From NCBI GenBank assembly GCA_034211175.1, contig JAXHUH010000120.1, positions 1 to 14,655 on the forward strand: 14,655 nucleotides of DNA. Direction: 5' to 3'. Every line of letters starts with the position of its first letter. Position 1 is the stretch's first letter. The DNA is from JAXHUH01 sp034211175 (lineage in GTDB: Bacteria; Actinomycetota; Acidimicrobiia; Acidimicrobiales; CAIXPF01). The notes beneath the pieces are model-generated. The model was not told the DNA's origin. It worked only from the letters and a program-made list of their open reading frames with translations, and made no database searches. Shown here piece after piece: positions 6,002-13,270 of this stretch. The position numbers were made by a program, and so were the translations under genes.

Positions 6002-6049
6002 GACGGCGCCGGGCTGAATCGCCGTCGCCGAGACGTGCCATCTGTCTCG
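6002..6049 (+). terminator. Two adjacent hairpins after the DUF3152 gene
   Basis: GACGGCG (6002-6008) pairs with CGCCGTC (6020-6026), and CGAGAC (6029-6034) pairs with GTCTCG (6044-6049). Both stems are perfect but short, with loops of 11 and 9 nt. They lie 45 nt beyond the stop codon and upstream of the MFS promoter. Neither has a clear U-tract. Confidence 0.35.
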
Positions 6050-6088
6050 TCCCGCCAGAATCCTGTGTCTGGTCGAGTCATGTTGGCG

Positions 6089-6094
6089 TAACGT
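6089..6094 (+). promoter_or_regulatory. -10-like element for the MFS gene
   Basis: TAACGT lies 8 nt before the GTG at 6103. No Shine-Dalgarno sequence is visible, so the transcript is probably leaderless. Confidence 0.5.
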
Positions 6095-6102
6095 CATCTC
6101 TC

Positions 6103-7452
6103 GTGCCGCCGGAACCCGCCACCGAGACCGAGCCCCGCGGCACGGAGCCGCGCAACCTCGGTGGCCCGGCCGGCCAGGGCGCGGCGGCTCCTCCGACCGC
6201 GGGCCTGCGCCATGCGGTGCGGGCGCTGCGCCACCGCGACTTCGCCATCTTCTGGAGTGGTGCGCTCGCCTCCAACACCGGCACGTGGGTCCAGAACCTG
6301 ACCGTCCCCTACGTCCTCTACGAGATCACCTCGAGCGCGTTCTGGGTCGGCTTCGCCACGTTCGCCCAGTTCATCCCGGTGATGCTGCTCGGCCCCCTAG
6401 CCGGGTCGATCGCCGACCGCTACGACCGCCGCCACATCCTCATCGTGACCCAGTCGCTGATGGCGCTCGCCGCCCTCGCGCTGTGGGCCACCTGGGCGGC
6501 CGGCGTGCGGGAGCTGGCCCCGATCCTCGGCCTGGTGACGTTGAGCGGGCTGCTGGCCGGGATCAACATCCCGAGCTGGCAGTCGTTCGTGAACGACCTG
6601 GTGCCCAGGGAGGACCTGCTCTCGGCGGTCACGCTCAACTCGCTCCAGTTCAACGCGGCCCGGGCGTTCGGCCCCGCCATCGCCGGCGTCCTGCTCGCCA
6701 CCCTCGGCGCCGGCTGGGCGTTCCTGGTCAACGGCATCTCGTTCGTGTGCGTCCTCGTCGGCCTCGCCCTGGTCCACACCCGCCCACCCCGGCGGACCTC
6801 CCCGATGAACGGCGGCTTCCTCCGCCAGTTCGGCCGGGCGGTGCGCTACACCCGCAGCCAGCCCGGCATCGTGATCGGCATGGTCGTCGCCGTGCTCGTC
6901 GGCGCGCTCGGCAACCCGATCCAGCAGTTCACCGTCGTCTTCGCGGCCGACGAGTTCGACGTCGGCCCGCTCGGGCTGAGCTTCCTCAACGTGGCGCTCG
7001 GCGTCGGCGCGGTCATGGCCGCACCGATCGTCAGCGGCTGGGACGGGCTGTTCTCCCGGGCGACGATCGTGCGGTGGTCGCTCCTCGCGTACGGCGGCTC
7101 GGTGATCGCGTTCGCCCTCGCACCGACCTACCTCGTCGGCCTGCTGGCCCTGATCGTGGCGGGCGGTGGGTTCCTGGCCGTCATCTCGACGACGAACACC
7201 GCGGTCCAGGTGATCGTCGCCGACCACATCCGGGGCCGGGTGATGGCGTTCCGGATCATGGCGTTCACCGGCGCCTACCCGCTCGGCGCACTCGTCCAGG
7301 GCTGGCTCGCCGACCAGATCGGCGCCCGGGCGACCGTCGGCGGGGCCGGGGCGATCCTGCTCGGGGCCGCGGTGGCACTCGCGAGCCGTCCCGCCCTCCT
7401 CGGCCGGCTCGACGACGCCCACGACGAGTCCCCGGGAGCGGACGGGGACTGA
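6103..7452 (+). CDS. MFS transporter, EntS/MFS_3-type exporter
   Basis: This encodes 449 residues from a GTG start. A cytoplasmic Pro/Gly-rich N-terminal tail of about 40 residues precedes the first conserved block (LRHRDFAIFWSGALASNTGTW, about 42-62), which is typical of the PF05977 group that includes the enterobactin exporter EntS. The loop 2-3 motif A is present as GSIADRYDRR (101-110). A second family signature follows as LNSLQFNAARAFGPAIAG (178-195). About 11-12 membrane helices can be traced through residue 430, with a central charged loop near 226-250 and an acidic C-terminal tail. The family exports siderophores, macrolides and other hydrophobic compounds by proton antiport; the substrate here cannot be read from sequence. 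It stands before the CoA ligase on the same strand, with a gap of 173 nt, so it is probably a separate transcription unit. Confidence 0.9.
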   Translation: MPPEPATETEPRGTEPRNLGGPAGQGAAAPPTAGLRHAVRALRHRDFAIFWSGALASNTGTWVQNLTVPYVLYEITSSAFWVGFATFAQFIPVMLLGPLAGSIADRYDRRHILIVTQSLMALAALALWATWAAGVRELAPILGLVTLSGLLAGINIPSWQSFVNDLVPREDLLSAVTLNSLQFNAARAFGPAIAGVLLATLGAGWAFLVNGISFVCVLVGLALVHTRPPRRTSPMNGGFLRQFGRAVRYTRSQPGIVIGMVVAVLVGALGNPIQQFTVVFAADEFDVGPLGLSFLNVALGVGAVMAAPIVSGWDGLFSRATIVRWSLLAYGGSVIAFALAPTYLVGLLALIVAGGGFLAVISTTNTAVQVIVADHIRGRVMAFRIMAFTGAYPLGALVQGWLADQIGARATVGGAGAILLGAAVALASRPALLGRLDDAHDESPGADGD

Positions 7453-7467
7453 CCAGCCCCGCCCGGC

Positions 7468-7489
7468 GCGGCGACGTCCGACTCGCCGC
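7468..7489 (+). terminator. Hairpin after the MFS gene
   Basis: GCGGCGA (7468-7474) and TCGCCGC (7483-7489) form a perfect 7-bp stem with an 8-nt loop, 15 nt beyond the stop codon. There is no U-tract, so termination strength is uncertain. Confidence 0.4.
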
Positions 7490-7533
7490 AGAGACCTCCG
7501 GCGAGGCCCCGGATGCGCACCGTCCGTGGCCAC

Positions 7534-7551
7534 CTGAACCACTGGTTTCAG
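7534..7551. promoter_or_regulatory. Candidate operator upstream of the CoA ligase
   Basis: The 18-bp stretch CTGAACCACTGGTTTCAG has an exact core inverted repeat AACCA-C-TGGTT and outer CTGAA/TTCAG arms offset by one base. It stands out as an AT-richer patch 75 nt upstream of the ligase start. A TetR-type or GntR-type site is possible; no regulator gene is adjacent. Confidence 0.3.
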
Positions 7552-7615
7552 ATCGATCCCTCTCGATGCCGTTTCGCGGCGCGCGACGCGCCAATATCGA
7601 GGTGTCCGACGACAC

Positions 7616-7621
7616 AGGAGG
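7616..7621 (+). promoter_or_regulatory. Ribosome binding site deciding the ligase start
   Basis: AGGAGG lies 4 nt before the GTG at 7626. An in-frame GTG at 7602 would add eight residues but has no comparable site and would place this Shine-Dalgarno sequence inside the coding region. A CAATAT hexamer at 7592-7597 could be the -10 box, giving a short leader. Confidence 0.6.
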
Positions 7622-7625
7622 GACC

Positions 7626-9173
7626 GTGTTCCCGGGGGCTCACGCTCAGACCACACCCGACAAGCCCGCCGTCATCATGGCGAGCGACGGCCGGACGATC
7701 ACGTACCGGGAGCTCGACGAGGAGGCCAACCGGCTCTCCAACGTGTTCCGGGCCGCGGGCCTCCAGCCCGGTGACCACGTCGCCTTCTGCCTGGAGAACC
7801 ACCCCCGGTACCTGGCGATCATGTGGGGCGCCCACTACGCCGGGCTCGTCTACACCGCGCTCAGCTCGCGCCTGCAGACCGAGGAGATGGCCTACATCAT
7901 CTCCGACTGCGGCGCGAAGGCGTTCATCTCGTCCCGCTACAAGGCGGCCCAGGCCGCCGAGCTCGTCGACCAGATGCCGGACGTGAAGCTGCGCCTCGCC
8001 CTCGACGGCGCCATCGACGGCTACGAGTCCTACGAGGACACGATCGCCGCCGCCTCCGCCGAGCCGCTGGCCGACCGGGTCGACGGCCAGGACATGCTCT
8101 ACAGCTCGGGCACCACCGGCAAGCCGAAGGGCGTGTCGGTGCCGCTGCCCGGCACCGCGCTCGGCTCCGAGGCCGACTCGGTCACCAACCTGTGCCTCCT
8201 CCTGTTCGGCGCGACCGCCGACAGCGTCTACCTGTCGCCGGCCCCGCTGTACCACGCCGCCCCGCTGCGCTTCTGCCGGGCCATCCACCGCCTCGGCGGC
8301 ACGGTCGTGGTCATGGAGCGGTTCGACCCCGAGGAGTACCTGCGCCTCGTCGAGGAGCACCGGGTCACGTTCAGCCAGGTCGTGCCGACCATGTTCCTGC
8401 GGATGCTCAAGCTCGACGAGTCGGTGCGCGCCAAGTACGACGTCTCCTCGCTGCAGGCCGTGGTCCACGCCGCCGCACCGTGCCCGAAGGAGGCGAAGCT
8501 GAAGATGATCGAGTGGTGGGGCCCGATCATCCACGAGTACTACGCCGGCACCGAGGGCAACGGCTTCGTCTACTGCAACAGCGACGACTGGCTCGGCCAC
8601 CAGGGCACGGTCGGCAAGGCGATCATGGGCGAGCTCCACATCCTCGACGAGCACGGTGAGGAGCAGCCGACCGGCGAGTCCGGCACGATCTACTTCGCCA
8701 GCGAGTCGTCGTTCGCGTACCACAACGACCCCGACAAGACCGCGGCCTCGCTCGACCCGAAGGGCCGGGGCTGGTCGACGCTGGGTGACGTGGGCTACGT
8801 CGACGAGGACGGGTTCCTGTACCTGACCGACCGCAAGGCGTACATGATCATCACCGGCGGCGTGAACGTGTACCCGCAGGAGGCCGAGAACCTGCTGGCG
8901 ATGCACCCGGCCGTCGCCGACGTCGCCGTGTTCGGCATCCCCAACGACGACTTCGGCGAGGAGGTCAAGGCGGTCGTCGAGCCCCGCGACCCCTCGGCCG
9001 CGGGCCCCGAGCTCGAGCGCGAGCTGATCGCCCACTGCCGCGAGCACCTGGCCGACGTGAAGTGCCCCCGCACGATCGACTTCCGGCCCGAGTTGCCCCG
9101 CCACCCCACGGGCAAGCTCTACAAGCGGCTCCTCAAGGACGAGTACTGGGCCGCCGCCGGGCGCTCCATCTGA
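7626..9173 (+). CDS. Acyl/aryl-CoA ligase (AMP-forming synthetase)
   Basis: This encodes 515 residues of the ANL superfamily. It activates a carboxylic acid with ATP to an acyl-adenylate and then transfers it to CoA. Visible core motifs are the phosphate-binding YSSGTTGKPKG (159-169), the A5 motif YYAGTEG (305-311), the ribose and hinge region GDVGYVDEDG with DRK (387-404), GGVNVYPQE (411-419), and the adenylation lysine in PTGKL (K497) near the C terminus. Length is normal for fatty-acid or 4-coumarate-type ligases. The closest style is the actinobacterial acyl-CoA synthetase (FadD-like) group used for fatty, sterol-side-chain or aromatic acids; the substrate is not readable. It follows the MFS gene and is itself followed by three consecutive hairpins, so it is probably monocistronic. 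The same frame stays open upstream into the MFS gene, but that stretch is shadow. Confidence 0.92.
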   Translation: MFPGAHAQTTPDKPAVIMASDGRTITYRELDEEANRLSNVFRAAGLQPGDHVAFCLENHPRYLAIMWGAHYAGLVYTALSSRLQTEEMAYIISDCGAKAFISSRYKAAQAAELVDQMPDVKLRLALDGAIDGYESYEDTIAAASAEPLADRVDGQDMLYSSGTTGKPKGVSVPLPGTALGSEADSVTNLCLLLFGATADSVYLSPAPLYHAAPLRFCRAIHRLGGTVVVMERFDPEEYLRLVEEHRVTFSQVVPTMFLRMLKLDESVRAKYDVSSLQAVVHAAAPCPKEAKLKMIEWWGPIIHEYYAGTEGNGFVYCNSDDWLGHQGTVGKAIMGELHILDEHGEEQPTGESGTIYFASESSFAYHNDPDKTAASLDPKGRGWSTLGDVGYVDEDGFLYLTDRKAYMIITGGVNVYPQEAENLLAMHPAVADVAVFGIPNDDFGEEVKAVVEPRDPSAAGPELERELIAHCREHLADVKCPRTIDFRPELPRHPTGKLYKRLLKDEYWAAAGRSI

Positions 9174-9198
9174 GCGTCCCGACGCCCAACTGATCGTC

Positions 9199-9271
9199 CG
9201 GGCCGACGACCGGCCCGCGACGACGCCTCCCCGGCGTCGCCACCCAGCGGGCCGGCGGCGCCGGGGCGCCG
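9199..9271 (+). terminator. Three consecutive hairpins after the CoA ligase
   Basis: Three perfect 7-bp stems lie in a row: CGGGCCG/CGGCCCG (9199-9217, 5-nt loop), CGACGCC/GGCGTCG (9221-9239, 5-nt loop) and CGGCGCC/GGCGCCG (9256-9271, 2-nt centre). They start 25 nt after the ligase stop and end just before the DUF389 promoter. None has a U-tract, which is usual for actinobacterial terminators. Confidence 0.5.
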
Positions 9272-9298
9272 TCGCGCATCAACGCGGGTTGCGGCGCC

Positions 9299-9304
9299 TA
9301 TCGT
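9299..9304 (+). promoter_or_regulatory. -10-like element for the DUF389 gene
   Basis: TATCGT lies 6 nt before the ATG at 9311; no Shine-Dalgarno sequence is present. A leaderless transcript is likely. Confidence 0.5.
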
Positions 9305-9310
9305 CGGCTG

Positions 9311-11227
9311 ATGACCGCCGCCGGCGACGCCGAGACGTCCGCAGACGCCGACCGCCCCGCGCAGGCCGACGCCTCGCCGAGCGCCGACACGTCAGCGAAC
9401 GCCGACGGCGCGACGAGCGACCACGGCACCGGATCCCGGTCGTCCACCGACGCGGCCGGGCCGCGGCCCGACGGTTCGGCGGTGGCCGAGGGCTCGCCGG
9501 CGACGGGCGACGGTGCCCAGCCCAACGGCGAGCGCCCCCCGGCACGAACGGGCTCGTGGCTGTCGCCGTGGCGGATCGAGCGGCGGCGCGGCCTCGACCC
9601 CGAGGACCGCAAGCGGGTGATGGAGGCGGTCGCCCTCCGCACCGGTGCGGGGTGGGGCAGCCGGTTCGCGGTGATGATGGCCCTGTCGGTCGTCGTCGCG
9701 GTGATGGGCCTGTCGGCGGACTCGGCGGCCGTCGTGATCGGGGCCATGCTGCTGGCCCCGCTGATGACGCCGGTGCTCGGGCTCGCCGCGGCGTTGGCCA
9801 TGGGCCTGTCGCGCCACATGGTCCGCTCGGCCGCGATCGTGGTCGCCGCCAGCGCAGAGGGGATCGTCCTGGCCGGCGTGCTGGCGCTGCTGCTGCCCGG
9901 GGGCGAGCTGTCCGAGGAGGTGCTGGCCCGGACCAGCCCCGACCTGCGGGACCTGCTCGTCGCCCTCGCCGCCGGCACCGCCGGCGCCTACGCCACGGTG
10001 CGGCGCGACGTCTCGAGCTCCCTGCCCGGCGTGGCGGTGGCCGTCGCCCTGGTGCCACCGCTGGCCACGGTCGGCATGACGCTCGAGGCGGGACGCACCG
10101 ACCTGGCCAGTGGCGCCATGCTCCTCTACCTGGCGAACCTGGCGGCGATCGTCCTGGTCAGCGTCGGCGTCTTCGTGTTCACCGGGTTCGTGCCGCCCCG
10201 CCGCCTGGCCCGCAAGGGTTGGCGGGTCCTGGGCGGCGGCGCGTTCGCGGGGATGGCGACCGTCGCGGTCGCCGTCCCGCTCGGGCTCGCCAGCTACAAC
10301 GCCGCGCTCGCCGGCGAGACCCGGGCCGACCTCCTCGCCGCGGCCGAGAGCTGGACGCAGGGCACCGGCGACCGGGTGGACGAGCTGCGGGTCGACGACA
10401 ACGTGGTGCTGGTCGAGATCTCGGGCCCGAACCAGCCGGCGGACACCGAGACGTTCCTGCGGGCCGTGCAACAGATCATGGGCCCCGACACCGAGGTCCG
10501 GATCAGCTGGACCCAGACCCAGGACGCGGGCGTGACCGACGCGGAGGCCGCGGCGACCGCGGCCGCGCTCGATCCGGACGAGCTTCGCGAGCGGCTCGTG
10601 GAACTGGTCGACGAGTGGTTCACGAGCGGATCGGAGGGCGCGTACGACATCGGCGACGTCCAGGTCGACGAGAAGGGCATCCGACTCGACATCATCTCCG
10701 CCGCGCCGCCGCCGCCCGCGTCACAGCTGTCCGAGCTGGTGAGCGTCGAGCTCGGCATCGACGTGCCGATCGAGGTCGAGTGGATCGGGCGGACATCGGT
10801 CGAGGACCTGCCTTCCGACGACAACGCTGACGACGCCGCCGGGGACGACGCCTCGACGGGCGGAACGGGCGAGGACGGCGACGACTCCGACGAGAACGGC
10901 CAGGCGACGTCGCTGTTCGCCATCGGCACCGAACTGCGCACCGCCGCCCGACGGTGGGCTGCGACCGAGACGGAGGTGGACGTCATCGACCTGCGCTACG
11001 ACGGGGTCACCGTCGTCGTCGACCTGATCGGCACCGAGCCACCGCCGATCGACGAGCTCGAGGAGGCGGTGGCCGACATCGTGCCCGACGCCGAGCTGTC
11101 GGTCTGGTTCACCGAGCGCCAGCGCCTGACGGACGCCCCCGATGCCGCCCAGCCCGCCAGCACCGACGACGCGCCCACCACCGACGATCCCGCCCCGATC
11201 GCCGACACCGGCGACGAGGGCGGCTGA
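9311..11227 (+). CDS. DUF389 membrane protein with three C-terminal repeats
   Basis: This encodes 638 residues. Residues 1-85 are an Ala/Asp/Ser/Pro-rich disordered tail. Residues about 85-330 are the DUF389 (PF04087) membrane domain, with roughly seven helices (about 118-136, 139-167, 172-196, 213-229, 238-256, 265-293, 308-328) and the family signature VIGAMLLAPLMTPVLGLA (142-159). The remainder is soluble. It holds three similar alpha/beta units (about 345-404, 432-496, 545-605), each with a W-containing helix, two hydrophobic strands, a helix and a closing [EA][VL]-x-[IVL]-x-[WF] strand. A very acidic linker (499-530) separates units 2 and 3, and the tail is acidic. DUF389 proteins are widespread and uncharacterised. 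The start is supported by the -10 hexamer 6 nt upstream, although the next in-frame methionine (residue 103) would lose little of the membrane domain. Confidence 0.88.
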   Translation: MTAAGDAETSADADRPAQADASPSADTSANADGATSDHGTGSRSSTDAAGPRPDGSAVAEGSPATGDGAQPNGERPPARTGSWLSPWRIERRRGLDPEDRKRVMEAVALRTGAGWGSRFAVMMALSVVVAVMGLSADSAAVVIGAMLLAPLMTPVLGLAAALAMGLSRHMVRSAAIVVAASAEGIVLAGVLALLLPGGELSEEVLARTSPDLRDLLVALAAGTAGAYATVRRDVSSSLPGVAVAVALVPPLATVGMTLEAGRTDLASGAMLLYLANLAAIVLVSVGVFVFTGFVPPRRLARKGWRVLGGGAFAGMATVAVAVPLGLASYNAALAGETRADLLAAAESWTQGTGDRVDELRVDDNVVLVEISGPNQPADTETFLRAVQQIMGPDTEVRISWTQTQDAGVTDAEAAATAAALDPDELRERLVELVDEWFTSGSEGAYDIGDVQVDEKGIRLDIISAAPPPPASQLSELVSVELGIDVPIEVEWIGRTSVEDLPSDDNADDAAGDDASTGGTGEDGDDSDENGQATSLFAIGTELRTAARRWAATETEVDVIDLRYDGVTVVVDLIGTEPPPIDELEEAVADIVPDAELSVWFTERQRLTDAPDAAQPASTDDAPTTDDPAPIADTGDEGG

Positions 11228-11337
11228 GACCTTCGCCCGAGAGCGGCCGCCGCCGCGGCGACCCATGGTCGCTACCACAGGCCGGCCAGGGCGATCGCAG
11301 CAGGACCTCAACCTTTCTCCAGCTCGACGCCCCCGAC

Positions 11338-11343
11338 TACGTT
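11338..11343 (+). promoter_or_regulatory. -10-like element for soxR
   Basis: TACGTT lies 8 nt before the ATG at 11352, with no Shine-Dalgarno sequence between, so a leaderless transcript is likely. Confidence 0.5.
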
Positions 11344-11351
11344 GCGCCCGC

Positions 11352-11801
11352 ATGGAGGCCAGGCTCCCGATCGGCGCGCTGAGCGAGCGGACCGGCGTGT
11401 CGCACTCCGCGCTGCGGTTCTACGAGACCGAGGGCCTGATCTCGGCCGAGCGCAGCGGCGGCGGTCAACGGCGCTACGCGCGGGACACGATCCGGCGGGT
11501 GTCGTTCATCCGCATCGCCCAGCAGGTCGGCCTCTCGCTCGACGACATCCGGACCGCGCTCGACTCGCTGCCCGACAACCGCACGCCCACCACCCAGGAC
11601 TGGACCGAGCTCTCGACCTCGTGGCGGCCCCGGATCGACGAGCGGATCCGGGTGCTGGAGCGCCTGCGGGACCGTCTCGACAGCTGCATCGGCTGCGGCT
11701 GCCTGTCGCTGCGGACGTGCAGCATCCTCAACCCCGACGACGAGGCCGCCGAGCGCGGCCCCGGGCCCCGCTACCTGCTCGACGACGACGCCCCGGACTG
11801 A
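11352..11801 (+). CDS. soxR: SoxR, redox-sensing [2Fe-2S] MerR-family regulator
   Basis: This encodes 149 residues, close to the 154 of E. coli SoxR. The N-terminal MerR winged helix is evident (LPIGALSERTGVSHSALRFYE, 5-25, then GGGQRRYARD). A long dimerisation helix (about 84-110) leads to the diagnostic cluster-binding motif CIGCGCLSLRTC, with cysteines 112, 115, 117 and 123 in the SoxR spacing C-x2-C-x-C-x5-C. SoxR binds target promoters constitutively and activates them when its cluster is oxidised by redox-cycling compounds or lost to nitric oxide. In actinobacteria it usually controls oxygenases, reductases and exporters. It lies directly upstream of ligA-ligB-P450 on the same strand (gap 186 nt), so control of these oxygenases is possible. 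The ATG is chosen because it begins the conserved domain and follows a -10 hexamer; the frame upstream is shadow. Confidence 0.95.
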   Translation: MEARLPIGALSERTGVSHSALRFYETEGLISAERSGGGQRRYARDTIRRVSFIRIAQQVGLSLDDIRTALDSLPDNRTPTTQDWTELSTSWRPRIDERIRVLERLRDRLDSCIGCGCLSLRTCSILNPDDEAAERGPGPRYLLDDDAPD

Positions 11802-11806
11802 GCATT

Positions 11807-11822
11807 CGCCCGCTCCGGGGCG
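11807..11822 (+). terminator. Weak hairpin after soxR
   Basis: CGCCC/GGGCG with a 6-nt loop starts 5 nt after the stop codon. The stem is only 5 bp, so this is a tentative terminator. Confidence 0.25.
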
Positions 11823-11931
11823 ACGGGCTCGGGAGGCCCCGCCCACCGCCGGTCGTCGGCCGCATGGTCCGGGACGCGAATCGAGGGCTTCCGCGATCGC
11901 CGCCGATGCGGCAGGGTGGTGACGGTCGACA

Positions 11932-11967
11932 CATGATGGGGGCAGGTCGGCGCCGCCACGCGGCGCC
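11932..11967 (+). promoter_or_regulatory. Candidate ligA promoter and 5'-UTR hairpin
   Basis: CATGAT (11932-11937) could be a -10 box; the same hexamer precedes the DUF3152 gene. Downstream, GGCGCCG (11949-11955) and CGGCGCC (11961-11967) form a perfect 7-bp stem with a 5-nt loop, ending 20 nt before the ligA start. No -35 box is convincing. Confidence 0.3.
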
Positions 11968-11987
11968 GGGCCCACCGGGAGAATCGC

Positions 11988-12356
11988 GTGAGCTTGTACT
12001 ACGTCCAGAAGGTGCTCTACCAGCTCAACCGGGACCGGAACCTGCAGGACCGGTTCCGGGCCGAACCGGAGCGGGTGCTCGACGGCTACGACCTCACCGA
12101 CGAGGAGCGACGGGCGGTCCTCGAGCCCGACATCGGGCTGCTGTTCCACCTCGGCGTGAACGGGCAGATCCTCATGCACTACGCCGCGTTCTGGCAGATC
12201 GAGTGGGCCGACTACCTCGAGCGCATGCGGACCGGCATCGAGACCCACGGACCGGTGCGCGAGGGCGTCTACGCCATGGTCGGCTACGAGGGGACCGACG
12301 CCCACGCCGCCAGCCTCGGCCAGCACGCCCCGAACCGCACCGATCAGGAGGTCTGA
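11988..12356 (+). CDS. LigA-type small (alpha) subunit of extradiol dioxygenase
   Basis: This encodes 122 residues from a GTG start, with GGGAGA about 5 nt upstream. It matches the PF07746 LigA fold: a helical N terminus, the segment DRFRAEPERVLDGYDLTDEE (21-40), then LEPDIGLLFHLGVNGQIL (45-62). In protocatechuate 4,5-dioxygenase (LigAB) this subunit caps the active site made by LigB and has no metal itself. It is followed only 2 nt after its stop by the LigB start, whose Shine-Dalgarno AGGAGG lies inside the ligA 3' end, so the two are translationally coupled and presumably made in equal amounts. A C-terminal extension rich in Ala, His and Asn (about 104-122) looks flexible. The exact substrate cannot be told from the small subunit. 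Confidence 0.88.
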   Translation: MSLYYVQKVLYQLNRDRNLQDRFRAEPERVLDGYDLTDEERRAVLEPDIGLLFHLGVNGQILMHYAAFWQIEWADYLERMRTGIETHGPVREGVYAMVGYEGTDAHAASLGQHAPNRTDQEV

Positions 12357-12358
12357 CG

Positions 12359-13225
12359 ATGCCGCTCGTCTTCGCCGGGGTGTGCAGCCACGGCCCGGGG
12401 ATCACCGGCCGGGCCCACCTCGCCGACCCGACCGCGCGCGACGCGCTCTACGAGGCCTTCGCCGGGATGCGGGAGCGGATCGAGGCCACCCGGCCCGACG
12501 CCCTGGTCGTCGTCGCGGCCGAGCACTTCGCCAACTTCTTCATGGACAACATGCCGTCGTTCGCGTTCGGCATGGCCGAGGGCTACGAGGGCCCGATCGA
12601 GGACCCGGACTGGCTGCGGATCCCCCACACGAAGGTGCCGGGCGACCGCGACCTGTCCCGCCGGCTCATCGACGAGGTCATGCAGACGTGCGACGTGGCC
12701 TACGCCGAGGAGTGGCGCTTCGACCACGGGATCATGGTGCCGCTCAACTTCCTGACGCCGGGCTACGACCTGCCGGTGATCCCGGTGAACATCAACTGCC
12801 AGGGCCCGCCGCTCGCGCCGATGCATCGGGTGTGGGAGCTCGGCCGGGCGCTGCGGCGGGCCGCCGACGCCGTACCGGAGCGGATCGCGCTCGTCGGCAC
12901 GGGCGGGATCTCCCACTGGCCGGCCACCCCCGACTCCGGGAAGATCAACGAGGACTGGGACCGCACGTTCCTCGATGCGTGGGCCCGCAACGACCGCGAC
13001 GCGCTGCTGTCCTACGACGACGAGGACGTCTACCGCCACGCCGGTCAGGGCGGGTTCGAGATCCGCACCTACGTGGCCGTGGCCGGCGCCGCCGAGGGCG
13101 ATGCCGGCGTCGTCGACTTCTTCCTGCCGATCCCGATCTTCGCCGTCGGCTGCACGATCGCCCACTACGAGCTCACACCGGCCGCCGCGCCGACCTCCGC
13201 GCCGGCCGCGACCGCGCCGGCCTGA
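12359..13225 (+). CDS. LigB-type catalytic (beta) subunit of extradiol ring-cleavage dioxygenase
   Basis: This encodes 288 residues from an ATG with AGGAGG 7 nt upstream. PF02900 features are complete. Probable Fe(II) ligands are H11 (CSHGPGI), H56 (AEHFANFF) and E234 (GGFEIRTYV). H186 (GTGGISHWP) is in the position of the catalytic base, and H123 (FDHGIMVPLNF) is another conserved family residue. The enzyme inserts O2 into a catechol-type ring next to the hydroxyl pair, opening it. The paired LigA subunit argues for a protocatechuate 4,5-dioxygenase-like architecture, but the sequence could equally serve gallate, methylgallate or a substituted catechol. A low-complexity Ala/Pro/Thr tail (about 273-288) is unusual and probably disordered. 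It is co-transcribed with ligA and probably with the P450 45 nt downstream. Confidence 0.9.
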   Translation: MPLVFAGVCSHGPGITGRAHLADPTARDALYEAFAGMRERIEATRPDALVVVAAEHFANFFMDNMPSFAFGMAEGYEGPIEDPDWLRIPHTKVPGDRDLSRRLIDEVMQTCDVAYAEEWRFDHGIMVPLNFLTPGYDLPVIPVNINCQGPPLAPMHRVWELGRALRRAADAVPERIALVGTGGISHWPATPDSGKINEDWDRTFLDAWARNDRDALLSYDDEDVYRHAGQGGFEIRTYVAVAGAAEGDAGVVDFFLPIPIFAVGCTIAHYELTPAAAPTSAPAATAPA

Positions 13226-13270
13226 ACCGCCACATCGAAGCGACGTGAACGCCCCGGGGGAGGGCACCAG

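Noticed and set aside
6285..7625. Possible N-terminal extension of the CoA ligase, or an MFS-ligase fusion, because the frame stays open
   Set aside because: The extension is Arg/Pro-rich and overlaps the MFS gene in another frame. The ligase domain begins at 7626 behind a strong ribosome binding site.
9289..10830. Arg/Gly-rich 513-codon frame overlapping the DUF389 gene
   Set aside because: It lacks hydrophobic or domain signal, while the overlapping frame has a clear membrane domain.
11306..11323. SoxR box upstream of soxR (CCTCAACC half-site)
   Set aside because: Only the left half resembles the known operator CCTCAAG; the right half does not pair with it, and the spacing to the -10 is not that of MerR-type promoters.
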